A stretch of 64,000 nt of DNA from Anastrepha obliqua (Eukaryota; Arthropoda; Insecta; Diptera; Tephritidae), in NCBI RefSeq assembly GCF_027943255.1, contig NC_072893.1, forward strand, positions 89,287,784-89,351,783. Reading direction: 5' to 3'. Under the pieces are notes generated by a model that worked only from the letters and a program-made list of their open reading frames with translations, was not told where the DNA came from and did not search any database. Within the stretch, counting starts at the first letter, position 1. Every line of letters begins with the position of its first letter. The position numbers and the translations under genes were made by a program. Of the stretch, positions 1 through 12,200 are shown piece by piece.

Positions 1-1352
1 ACAAGCAACTCCAATTTTTTTTTGTTTTTGTTAATTTATATGTCTTTTCATCCGTATATTTTTTATTTATTTATTTATCTCAGTTGCCATTAAACAGTTT
101 GTTGGCTTACCACTTATCCAACCAACAGTCAAGCATTGGAGATGGCATCGACTCCTGACAACAAAAAGCCCCGTGTTAAATGCCACTTGAAGTATTATAC
201 TTGGAAACTTTTGCCAAAAATAAATACAAGAAGTTAATAAGGGTGTGCGCACACATACAAGGTGTGGCTATTAAATAGCAAGATTGACGCCGCTATTCAT
301 TAGATTCTATAGCTGTATAGCGGGACGTCTTCTCTTGAAGAATGAAGTACCACTCGCTTCTGTTAACAAACCAGTACAGCCATAGGTTTTAATTTGCAAT
401 TTAGTAATTTTGTTTTCTTTTGTTTCATGGGCAAAATTATCAGCTAAGTGATGAATTTCTATGAAATTTCACATAAAACCTAGAAACCCTGCTACTCAAA
501 CTGAACCGGACGGTTAAACTACTAGTCAAAATTGCCATGTGAAAGAACAAAAAAAGTCATAAATTCTGCACGAAGGCAATGCGCCATCTAATTCGGCATT
601 TTCTACCAAAAAGTTTTTATCCAGTTTCAATATATGTTACGCCATCCGACTTACTTGCTGGAGCTTGCGCCATGCACTTCTATATGTTTCTTAAGGCTCA
701 ATGTGCACTGAAAAGAGCAAGATTGAAGTTCGTTGATACAGTATAAGAGACAGAGGGAAAGACCCGGAAAGCGGAGAATATGTCTGGGACAGTTTCTAGT
801 AATGAAATATTAATTATAGAAGCTCAAAACTGCTGTGGTTCTACAATGTTTTTGCTAAAACAGTACAAGTAAATAGAAAGAAATGTCCCCAGTAGAATCA
901 AAAATTTCATATTGTTGCTCTCCAATGTTCGCTACATAAACCGATTTGTCTGTTACACTAAACTACATTATTCTGTTATTTACATGGTATGAAAACTGGT
1001 GCCCCTACATTAACAGAGTTCGTTAAGCTGATTGAGTCTTTGTTCATCAAACTAAATTCAGTATAAAAACAAGAATTTCTTCCATAATGTTAAATGTCTT
1101 TTTATAAGCATTGCATTTGGCAATTTACTCAATTTTAAAGAGAACAACACACTCACCAAGCCTATTACCTGGCAAACTTCAGGATGACGCCTGTTTTATA
1201 TATTGGCACTCATGCCTTATTTGATACAGATATGATTTTTTTGAAAAGTACTCTATATTTTACGAAGAAGGAAAAAGCGCGTATGCAGAAATCTTATTTA
1301 TTTTGCTTTATTTTATTTCTCAACTAATATACAAAAAAGTATCCAGTCATTT
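1..1352. other. Intergenic, nothing recognised
   Basis: AT-rich sequence with no long open frame, no recognisable protein fragment and no paired terminal repeats. The only sizeable open frame (61 codons, minus strand near 67-252) has no recognisable motif. Confidence 0.5.
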
Positions 1353-2610
1353 CATTGTAATGCAGAAGACAAAAAGAAAAAACACTCAGAGAATTCACGC
1401 CGCAGCTTAAATGACACAGTTACTAGTACCGCTCCTCCCGGCGCAAGTTTCAAAAAATAAAACTGTATTTTTAGTATGCGAGAGTTTGTAGAGTGAGTTA
1501 TGTTAAATAAAGTAATATTCAATTTTATGTACGCCTGTTTTTTTAACCATGGGATCGCATACTTCGATAGAAAAGCGTGAGTTAGTTTTGGAGCATTTCA
1601 AAAAAGGAATGTCGCATCGTAAAATAGCTGTTCGTCAACAGTTCAATACATTAAGGAACGCCTATGCATAAAAATCGTGTGGTAAATAAGGGACGACAGG
1701 GTCCAAATAGAACTTTTACATAGAAAGACTGTCAGTGGTTAGTGCGCCAAGTGAAGAAAATCCAGCAACAAGTGCTCCAAAGTTAACTGAAATGGCCAAC
1801 AGGGATTCAAGTAAGACTTGCCAACTAGAAACTGTTCGAAAAATACTGAGTGAAGCAAATTTAAATGATAGAATAGCCCGTAATAAACCTTTCGTAGGTC
1901 CAAAGAGTGGATGTAAGAGATTACAGTTTGAGCCTGACCATCTAAATAGAACCCCAGCATTTTGAAGGATCGTACTTTTTGCAGTCGAGCTAAAAATAAA
2001 CTTGCTTGGACCAAATGGCAGACCTTTTATATAGCATGAGGCTAATACGGAGGTCAAACACCAAAATTTGCGGGCTACTATAAAACACGGCGATGGAAAT
2101 TTTATGATTTGCTTATGCATGTCATCGAATGGAGTTGGAAATTTGACCTTTATCGAAGAAACAACGAACAAATTGGTTCAAAGAGCTAGAACACTACAAA
2201 TTGAAGCTGACTGTCGCTTTTATCAAGATAACGACACTAAACACAAGTCATAATTAATAAAAGCATGGTAATATATTAATGTCCTCCCATTGTTGAAACT
2301 CCTGCACAATCTCCGGATTTGAAGGTCATCGAAATTTTGTGGTCGGTTTAGAAGTCAAATATAAGAAAATATACATTCATAACAAATCTGAGCTTAAAAG
2401 GGCGATACCTAAAGAAGGGAACCAAATTAGTCCATAATACACAAGCAAAATGGTTGACTCCATGTCCTTCCACGACTTCAAGCTGAATAAAGGATACCCA
2501 GCAAAGTGCTATATTCCGTAAAATTTTAAAAATTTGAAATAAACAGTCGCTCGTTCTTAACTTTAACCTGCAGCGTGAATTCTGTTTTTCTTTTTCTTTG
2601 CATTACAATG
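1353..2610 (+). mobile_element. Tc1-like DNA transposon, decayed
   Basis: A 1.26-kb element bounded by imperfect inverted repeats. The left end begins CATTGTAATGC at 1353 and runs through GAATTCACGC(C/T)GCAG to about 1405. The right end is its reverse complement at 2568-2610, finishing CATTACAATG followed by TA. Between them a plus-strand Tc1-type transposase can be followed in pieces: the start MGSHTSIEKRELVLEHF at 1549 (helix-turn-helix), the block NPATSAPKLTEMAN near 1757, NLNDRIARNKPFVGPK near 1860, the second catalytic region FYQDNDTKHKS near 2218, and AQSPDLKVIEILW near 2305. The size and order fit a full-length but dead Tc1-like copy. It lies upstream of the host gene. Confidence 0.85.
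1549..2523 (+). pseudogene. Tc1-like transposase pseudogene
   Basis: The transposase frame is broken by stops and frameshifts. An early stop follows the N-terminal HTH near 1670, the frame reopens at about 1735-1965, and the block around the first catalytic Asp (expected FADESKF-like) is scrambled near 1970-2030. The frame reopens at 2068-2253 (motif SSNGVGNLTFIEE, then QDND) and ends with SPDLKVIEILW near 2310, where the E is the third catalytic residue in the DD34E arrangement. Cannot encode a working enzyme. Confidence 0.8.
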
Positions 2611-4560
2611 TAAGGGTAAGCACTTCTTTGTATTTTATATTGATAAAAAAATAAATAAATATCTGCATACTTTTTTCCCATTTTCGCAAAATATAATATA
2701 ATGAAATATAAATGAAATGATTAAAAATCATATTATTGACACCACAAATCAATATTTTAAACAAACTATTTAAATAAATATAAAGTAAAAGTTTGCAAAC
2801 ATCTCTTTCCAAAATTAATAAATTTATGGGAAATCAATGAAGCAATAATAAATAATGTTTCGAATTTTACTTCCTCTAAATGAATAAACTCCAGAAAATA
2901 ATCTACCATTGCTGACTATAAGCATAGAAATATAAAGTATTAGCAGCTCTAAAAACAGATAATAAAGATAAATAATAAATCAACTATACAAAAAAATTTC
3001 ATCTCTATCGAATAATGTTTGAGTGACTGTAGCTCACCACTCATACTTCATTGCTAGAAATAGTTTTAAGCAGCAGTTTAAATGCTATTAGAAACAGTTT
3101 TTTTTTATCATTTGATATTTCGTGACCACAGTGGTAATCAAATCCAGGCCCGGGCGAACGGGAATCATGCACCTACGACGACCACCTCCGATAAGTATCG
3201 ATGCCAGGAATACTTGCTTCGGGAAAAGTATTGGGTATTAGATCGCTTCGAGGAGATCCTCTTGATTTTGAAACAACCGGTACATTTTTAAGCTGGCCTA
3301 GTGATAAGCCGACTTAAATTTGGTTTACAGTTGGAGCAGCTAATCGTTTTATGCGGGCTCCCACTGACAAATGTAACTTAAAGAAATATTAAATATATAT
3401 ATTTATTTTTAAAAGGAGAGCTAAAAACCTTGGAATTGCTAGTATATTCGAAACACATTAAAAGTAACTATTTTGGGTATCCAACATCAACACTTGCGAA
3501 ATAAATGTGTTTTTTTTTCATACGACTGACTTGAATGTACTCTAATCATAGCGTGTGCGGTCCGCAAACATCAGCCACAGTGACTACTAAAAGTAAACGC
3601 TCTGGCGCTTTTTCTCCACATACATGCACATGCATGTACATATGTATATAGTTTAGATGCTGTGCAATGTTAAAGTGCCGCAATAGTAATTAAACTTTGC
3701 TGCTTTGAACTGAAATGCAGCCAAGACAGTAGCCAACAATGCGTGGCCTTAGGCCGGCCATGGGGCCATGTAGCCGTGTAGTCACAGCGCTACCACAATG
3801 CCCAACTATCACGCAGACTCGAAGAGCAGTCGTGCCACTAATGCAATGTGTGTATGTATGTACACTTATGTTTACATATTTTATTTACATTTTCTTTGCA
3901 TTACTACTTCTTCTTTCTTCTGTTATTTTCGCATACACACAGTGTTTGTTTTCATTTAAGTTGATAAATATTGGCAATGCACGCCGTTTGTGCGCCTATT
4001 GTACGAAGATATGCATTGCAGTGGTTTGTTTGCATATTTCACGACATGCCATTAAAATCCCTTTTCTTACCCAGCTGAGATGTATGCACGATTGTATGAG
4101 CGTACGTGCGTGTGCGTGTGTGAAATGCAAGTTTGTTGCTTGAATCTTTCGTTGTTTGTGAACAAACAATCGCCAAGCTGGTTGACAGCGATCGCCAGTC
4201 ATTCGCGCTTCATTGCAATTCTTTGGGTTTGTTGCTTAAGTCTTTCGTTCGCGCAAAGTACCAACACACGTCAACACTTTTTGGCTGCATCGGAGCGTTC
4301 AAAAATGGTAAATGCTTCTATCTCGAAACATTTCGAAAAAGCCCAACGTAGACTCTTTTCGTAGCCACATACGAAAATATACAACAGCTTGCATTTTTTT
4401 TTTTTTTGGATTTATGTGTGCATGTGTGTGTGCATCCCTCCTAGCACCCAAATTCAATATCATATTAGCAGTCAGCAACAAAAACAAGTGACATTGTTGC
4501 CTGCCTGCCTCTCAATAAGCATGGCCGGCTTCAGAAGAAGAAAATAGTAAACAGCATCGA
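2611..4560. other. Intergenic, nothing recognised
   Basis: No protein family recognised. Short GT/CA and GTAT runs occur near 3610-3650, 3848-3870 and 4100-4125. Open frames of up to 134 codons near 3739-4364 have low-complexity Cys/Val-rich translations caused by these runs, and I do not call them genes. Confidence 0.45.
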
Positions 4561-4849
4561 CTTCAATTTAAGCTGGAGCAATTTATGAATTGTATTGGTA
4601 TGCCTTGAATTGATCGCAGCTAAAGCGTGTAACCGCTTACTAGCGGCATATTTTTCGCTCGTTTATTAGCTCGTGAAGTACGAATCGGGTTGCTTTGTCA
4701 CTCTTTGATGCTCATTAATGCCCACCAGATGATGATTAAAGCTTGCCAAGCCACGACTTCCTTCTTCTACTCGCATATGGTTATGCCAATGTCTTCTGAG
4801 TGCACAGCAGCGACAGAGATAGAGCAACGATCAACGGCTCTGCTCTGCC

Positions 4850-6123
4850 ACTGCCACTGAAATTAATGCTGCTTCACCGCTGTCAGCAACTCTCCTACAA
4901 TCGTCGCAGCTCAACCTTCTGCCGCTTACCTCAAAATTAACTATGCACTGGTTATTGGCACCAACAGGCAACTGGCAGCCTACAACCTACAGCCCGCGTG
5001 AGATGTTTTAGTCTTCAATCATCAGTTCGCCAGTTCACCAGCCGATAGCCAACAGCTAAGAGCTAACAGCCAACAACCGCCGCCGTAGTAAGTCTTTTTT
5101 CTGTCTACTGTTTAGTTAAAAGTCTATAATTTTTATAGTCTGCTCTGTTGCTTCGGCTTCGGCCTCGAGTCTTGAGTCTTCAGCTCTCTGAACGCTCATC
5201 ATTTTACCATTTCTTGTTCGGCTGGCAACGAAACCAAAAGTGATTGTTAAGTGCGCGCATAACCGTGAAGTGTGCCAGTGCCTACTTGCCTGCCAATTCA
5301 CTAGTCAGTCATTCTGCCAATACTACGACCTGTACGCAGATATATTGCCGTTAGTTATATTTTGTGCTTTTTACAATTTTTTTTTATTTTTTTATCTTTT
5401 TCAAAGTTTATTGAGTGTGTGTTACCTTGGAATGCATCGTCCATTGGCGGCGAAGGCAATAGCAGCAGCAGCAACGGTTACACCCAAAACAGTCGTGTTG
5501 TGATTTTGGTGTTTTCTTTTTAATTTTTATGTTTTTTCCTTTCTCAAATTTATTTGTGCGCCATTGCACGCTAAAATTTTTTGTTTTGTGCGCGATTTTC
5601 TAACATCACCTTTTATTCGCAAAAAAATATTTTACGACTTTTTTTCAAATTCTCACCTCTTTCATGCTCGCATTATTTTGCAGCGTGAAAAAGGCTCAAC
5701 TTAAACTATTTATTATTGAACGGCATTTAGTAATAAACAACAACATTTGTGGCGTGTGCGCTTCCAAATTTTAATGCAAGCAAAATACGTACTTAGACAC
5801 CAAATTTTCTAAATACAACAAATAATCAAAATAGCGCGCTAGCTGCACAAAAATCCAACAAAAACAATCAACTAATTAAAAAAAAAACATTTTTTGCATT
5901 TGTAATTTTTTTTAGTGAAAAGTGAAAGTCGCAAGACTCTTAAGCAAAAATATTTAACGGCTAAACAATACTACACATCAGCAGGCAAATAGACAAATAC
6001 AAAAAAAATCGAGAAAAAACTCGAAATACCGTAATGTGTGCATGAACTCTAAGTGTTGTTTTGCTTGTACTGTTTGCATGAAAAAAATTAAATATTTCCA
6101 TTTTATTTTACTTGCAACTGCAG
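4850..6123 (+). promoter_or_regulatory. Candidate promoter and 5' leader region of the secreted-protein gene
   Basis: The composition changes here to CAG/CAA/CCG-rich sequence typical of dipteran 5' leaders (4850-5090). An initiator-like TCAGTT lies at 5022-5027 and a strong splice donor GTAAGT at 5088-5093, giving a possible noncoding exon of about 5024-5087. A consensus acceptor (pyrimidine tract then GCAG) ends at 6123, directly upstream of the exon holding the start codon. A second acceptor-like site ends at about 5692. No clear TATA box was seen. The splice pairing and the start site are inference. Confidence 0.35.
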
Positions 6124-6245
6124 GTGTTCGTTTGATTGCGGCCCGTATTGATACGAATATTGAATATTGAACAGCGAAAGGGATTGATAATCAAATATTC
6201 AGTGCACAAAATTTCAGAAAAATAAGCAGATATGTTGCTAAAAAT
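6124..6245 (+). other. Exon with start codon (108 nt leader + 14 nt coding)
   Basis: An acceptor ends at 6123 (CTTGCAACTGCAG) and a donor GTAAGT starts at 6246. The ATG at 6232 opens ATG TTG CTA AAA AT, leaving phase 2. Joined to the acceptor at 27041-27042, codon five becomes ATT and the reading continues without a break into a hydrophobic run, giving the signal peptide MLLKIQLICFLALLVKA. Without this tiny exon, exon 2 has no convincing start or signal peptide. Confidence 0.75.
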
Positions 6246-9200
6246 GTAAGTATTACCACACAATTTTAATTGCATTGTCACAGATATAAATTGCATAATA
6301 ACGTGAGAAGGACTTTAGTGATTTATGGGGCTCTAAAGTGAAATTAAAACTACGTAAAATCCGTAAGAAGCAATGATTTCCGGCCTTCAATGTATATATG
6401 TATGTATATATATGTTGATATGGACAGACAAATAGCATGTTTTAATAAATAGTCAATTTACAATTAAGTAACAAAAATGTGTTTTCCCCAGACTTAAAAT
6501 GTCAGTTTAAGAGATCGTAATTGTTACAAGGCTTTTCCATAAAAACATCTTCAAAGTGTTCGTGTCCAGCTTTTTACGAAAAAGTCGAAAAACATGAACT
6601 ATTTTTTTACTTATAAAATGTAATTCATAATGTGTTATTTTATGACTTTTATTTTTTGAGTCAGAAAAAGCCAAGTATTTTTATGACAAATATTTTATTT
6701 TGTTATTTTATATTTTTATATTTTTCTGTTAAGGCGACAGCTTTTACCAAGAAGTAAGGAAGAAATTCCTATACGCTATAGCTTCAATGCTTGTTTTCTG
6801 GCCAAAACAAATTTTTATTTACTTTTTGCTGCCATTTTTATTACTTTATTTTCATAAAAAGCTGCCATATAGCAAAAACTTAGCAGTCAAAACCTGCTTA
6901 TTTGAATGCAACTGAAAATTCAATCGTGCATCAGACATAAAGTGCAAATTTTAATAGCTCCTATTTAGGTATTAGAAGAAGTTCTTAAGAAAAAAATGAT
7001 CTGGAAGCTGAAATTACGTGAAAGTTGATATTAAAGAGTTATAATATCGTAAATCCAATTGATGCTTACTCCCTCTATTAGCGGTTGGCTGAGACACTCC
7101 TCCAATTTGTGATATTTGATCTTTTTTACACCTTACCACTTTCAAACGGCAAGTAATTTTTATGAGGATCTTTTTCAAGGCAGAAATACACTCGGAGGTT
7201 TGCCATTGCTCCCGAGGAGCGGCAACTATTAGAACAAACTTTTTCTATGATTTGGTGTTTCGGCTCGGTCCGAATGATTGTCACGTACCAACCCATTTGG
7301 CTGCGACAGTCGCAGAGTTAAAGAATTAGGATAAGAAAATATTTCGGTTAGGTTTTGGTGAGAAAATGTATTATTACTTTTTTTACTACCAAATAAATGA
7401 TTGGCTTTGCCTTAAATTTTAATTTTGCATAAACCTAGACAATTTTGGCTGGGTTTTAATAAGAAGCAACTATTAAAGTATAAAAGTTTTATGTGAGCTC
7501 TCGCCACTATATTTTGTGTTGTGATTCTTACCGATTTTGCAGAAAAAGTATTTTTTTCTAGGCGACTTTCCTGTAGAAAACTGTCACTTATTTGAAATAT
7601 GGAAAATGCGTGAAATGAAGTGAAAGGAGTGAAGAAAATGATGCACATAACTAATTTTTTAAAAGCTGGGATGCCAGCAATGCATCTGAGTTGTCTTTAA
7701 ATTATCTATTATACTTAAAGGAAAAGGCGCGAAACTATAGCTGAAATATTCACCTAAAATGGAATAAGTAAATAATTTTGAAAAATAATGCAACATATAA
7801 TATTTTACTTCTTGGACAGAGTAAACGTTTGTTAAACGGACACGCTAGAGCACTCCAAAAGCGGTTATATAATTACTGTATGGCGTCAAGCCTCAGGCAC
7901 TTTTAGATACTGCTGACGATGAGTAGTGACGACGATATGATAATAACGAGGAATGTGAAAGCAATTTTTCTCCAAATGCAATTTTTGTAAACACTTTGGA
8001 TAATTAAATTTCACAGCTAATTAGATCATATAAATTTTTTTTTAATTTATAATCATTAAATAAAAAAATGTATTATCCTATTATATCCTAAATAAAAATA
8101 AATGCTTGTGACATGTCTTTAAGACGTATTTATAAGACTTTAACTCTTATAAGGCCTTTACCTAAAATAGAGAACTGCATAAGGTGCGTAAAGTAGACAT
8201 CAAGAAAATAGTTAGTTTTCTGACAGGTCACTATTACTTAAATTACCATCTCTCATCTCTCAAAAATTCACTTTGGGATTGAGGCAGAGTGTAAACTCTG
8301 TCTGGAGGATGCTGAAACCACAAAGCATATCATATGCAACTATATTACCTTGGCAAGAACAAGACTGTAAATCTTTCATCGAGATCAAATGAATCCGAAT
8401 GAAATCAAGAATGTTCCTGTTGCAGATATTCTGAAGTTTGACCGCAAGGTGGAAAATTTACTGAAAGAATTTGGCATAAGGCCATGCTCAGCCTGAGGTA
8501 GGGAACATCTAAGTTAAATAGACCCTGTTGTAACATATTTAAGGTAGTTGTGCCAGTCACTAGGACTTTGTACTAACTACTTCTAAAATATGTAGTAGAA
8601 CACAAAAGATATTTTAGGTTATTGGGCACAATACACACACATTTTTGACAAAAGTCGTTCATGTTTCATTACAAAGATGTAACTCACTTTCTTACTCAAT
8701 ATCTCTATCTGTTGGAAGTTATTAACTTTAGTAAATAAAAGGCGTATTTACACCATAGTGCAATGAAATGTAATCTCTAGAATACAATTTTTCAAACAAG
8801 TTAACTAAATCTGGCGTACCACTCTATCTCAAAAATAGGACCAGGTATAATTTTCGGGCTTTAAAATTTGTAATTCACTGATCGGGTGAGATGATTTTAG
8901 AATAAATAGTTTTTAATTTCAATTAATGGTTACATATTTTTTACAACTAAGAAACGATACTCTCAATTTTTTATATGGAAGAAAACACAAACATTTAGCA
9001 AAAAAAAATTCCAAAACTCAACGCAGTCTTTGAGCCACTTGAAACTTGCACTTTATTGTACCGAAGTTCAAAGAGCTATAAAACTGTATACCTGGAAGAA
9101 AATTTGGCGATTTATTTAAGTTTTGTACAAAGTTTTCAATCTTTGCATTATGTTTACTATATTACTAGGGTCTTCAAAAAAGACGCCTAGATGTCAATAT

Positions 9201-12200
9201 TGACTAATTCCTAGACGCTACCTACTTTTTATGTGATCTTTAACATGTGTCAAGTAGAAATTTGGCCCGATAGAATAACGCTTTAAAATAATTCAAACTC
9301 ATTATAAAAATGGTCGATCTTTAAGAACAGCATATCGTTTGTGATTTTTTTGGTGAAATTAATCTGAAAACATTTACTTCCTAAGCAATAGTTATTCACT
9401 TGGGCCAGGTATTGAATCATTTGCATGTACTGGCTATCATAGAAAGTACCTTTAAGTCCATATACTGTTTTGAATAACACAAACTTTTTCTGGATGTAAC
9501 GGGGTCTCAAGATCCTCGTTCCAGGATTGAGTTTCAGCCCAAACCTCCAATTTATGACTCAACCGATGGTGCAATAGTTTCAATTTCTCATCCAGAAAGA
9601 TATCATACGGGTGTCGACTAAGAACTTTTGTCCACATAGAGGATGCTCAGAGGACGAGCTGTTGAAAGCGATGACGTTGAATCCATAAATTAAAAAAAAA
9701 CCTAAACAAAACACGTCCGTTATGTTGCAAGAGAGAGAGGAAACGCTCCAGGATTGAGACCAATAGAACCAATAAAAAAACTGAATCAGAGTAAGCGGTA
9801 CGATCCCAGTACTCGATATGGGAGATAAAACTAAAAATTCGACAGCAATTAAACGATGATTTTTTTCACTTAGTTCTCTATAAAACTAATTCACTAATAA
9901 ACTAAATAAGCAAAAAGAATTTGAAGCTGAAATAATAAAACTGTACTGAATTAGCTGCAATTTTATTGCGGTTCAATCGTTATCTATAACGGGTATTTGA
10001 AAAGACGCACCTAGACGTTATTTTAAAATAAAACATATGAAAATTTATGTAGATCCTTTTAGGCTTCAATATTTTTATTCAAAATACTGCTCTTAGCAAT
10101 TATATGTAAAGTATGACATCATTTAAATGCCCACAATGAGCACTTCTAAAGATAAAATACACCAAACAGTCGATTCATGAATACTTAATTACTGAGATCG
10201 TCGAGATATCGATATTGAAGGTTGTTCAGAAACACTTTGCACTGCAATAACAATATTCTCAATAGAAAGTCCAGTTTTTGGTCTGCCAGTCCTTTTTCCA
10301 TCCTTGGCAGAACCAGTTGACATTTTTTCAGCAAACTTTGAGTCGTTGACTCATTGGGATGAATGTTTCCACCAAAAAATTCACGAATTTTGCAATACGC
10401 TGTTCTTAGAGATTCATTATAACATTCGAAAATTGTATCGCTTTGTTGTGTTGTGAAAACTTGTACGAGGGGTGCCTTTTATATGTCGGGATTAGAGAAC
10501 AAAAACAAATTTAATCATCTAAAATCACTTTATTGTTTTTCAAAATATTCTCCATGAAGATCTATACACTTTTGCATGCATTTGAACCAATTGTCGAAGC
10601 ACTTTTGCTACTCTGAATGGGGTACCTCCAAAACATGCATTCTGAATGCCGCAACCGCTTCTTCAGGTGTCGAAAAACGTTAACCTCTCAGTTTGTTTTT
10701 TACGTACGGGAATAAAAAGAAGTCATTCGGTGCCAAGTCAGGACTATACGGCGGATGACCCATTAATTCGATGTTTTGGGTGCTCAAAAATGCAGTTGTT
10801 TGAGCCGATGTGTGAGAGCTCGCATTGTCCTGGTGAAGAGTGATCCGTCTTTGGCGATTGGTTTTCCTAATTTCTAGGAAGACAACTGGCAAACAAATGG
10901 TTGTGTACCACTCAGAATTTACTGTTCTCCGTTGTTCTAGTGGTACGGTTGCGAGATGTCCAGTTTTTCCGAAAAAACAGGCGACCATTTGCTTGGAAGT
11001 GCTTCGTGCGCGAACAACTTTAGTTGGATTTGGCTCATCTTGAAACCTGTCTCGATGTCATAGACGTGTTTCGAAGCCCCGCGATCGTATTTTTTGAGCA
11101 TTTCCTTCGACCAATCGACACGAGCCTTTTTTTTTGAGCGATTGACAAATTGTGTGGGATCCAACGCGAACAAATTTTTTTGACAGTCAAATGTGCAATA
11201 TTGAATGTATGCTGGTCCCACTATTGCTTAAGATTGTCTCAATCTCACGATAGGTCACATGACGATCTTGCAATATCAGTTCGCGCACATCATCAATGGT
11301 TTTCGGAACAACAACTGATTTTGGACGACCTTCACGAAATTCGTCTTGGAGTGAACTACGGCCACGATTGAATTCACCATACCATCGATAAACACTGGTC
11401 CTTGATGGACCTTCATCGCCAAAAAATGAATTAAGTTCATCCATGCAATGTTGCTGAGTTAATCCACGTCGAAAGTTGTAAAAAATAATCGCACGCAAAT
11501 GTTCACGATTTAATTCCATTTTTGGACCGAGATGTGTCTTTTAAGTTACTGTAAACAACACAAATAGCGCTGGTATTTCAAAACGTTCTGAGTACGTAAA
11601 AGCCAAAAAATGTCAAACTTTGCGATACAGCTGTAGTTGCCAGATTGCAACACCAGGGTTGCCAAATCCCGACACATAAAAGGCACCCCTCGTACGTCTG
11701 TCTACTTGACAAATGTCGAATACTACTCTGATATCTAGGCGTCACTTTTAAAAGACCCTCTATCCTTGTATATTTTTAGCTCCAAGTAATAAATATTAGT
11801 TTTGGTTTCATCAAAACCATTAACAATAAATTTTCTACCTTGAATTTAAAGTTGGCCACATTTTGTGTAACAAAAATGTGTACTAAAGTCACTAGTCTTA
11901 CTGCAAAAATCAACCAGCTATGAAGTAGGCCGCCAAAGATATTTCCAAGTATTCTCCAAACAAAGTGCGAAAATTACCAAAAACAAAGTATTTCAATTTA
12001 AGTTGCCACACTCACCGTTTTATAACCGTTTTATCATTAAAATTCTTTTTTAACGTCAATAATATTACGCATCAAATGCATCCATTCGAAGCAAGTGTTT
12101 GCAAACAGCAAGAATGCATTTCATTTTTTCCATCAAGTTTGCCTTCAACACCATCACTCAGTTTCTTTCTCAATGCATTTTTTATTTTTACTTAACTCAA

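Larger units (their letters stand above)
9992..11762 (-). mobile_element. Rosa-like element, internally deleted, host of a nested mariner
   Basis: Imperfect terminal inverted repeats: GGGTATTTGAAAAGACGC at 9992 against the reverse complement of the end at about 11735-11762 (GGGTCTTTTAAAAGTGACGC). On the minus strand, 10190-10325 reads GSAKDGKRTGRPKTGLSIEN followed by VQSVSEQPSISISRRSQ, the DNA-binding region of rosa/DUF4817-type transposases. It then passes almost directly to a C-terminal GHLNDVI-like end near 10115. The catalytic core is gone, so this was a deletion derivative before the mariner at 10466-11692 inserted. Confidence 0.65.

Noticed and set aside
3739..4364. Plus-strand open frames of 94-134 codons
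   Set aside because: Translations are Cys/Val/Leu-rich and driven by GT/CA runs. Overlapping frames on both strands and no domain argue for chance.
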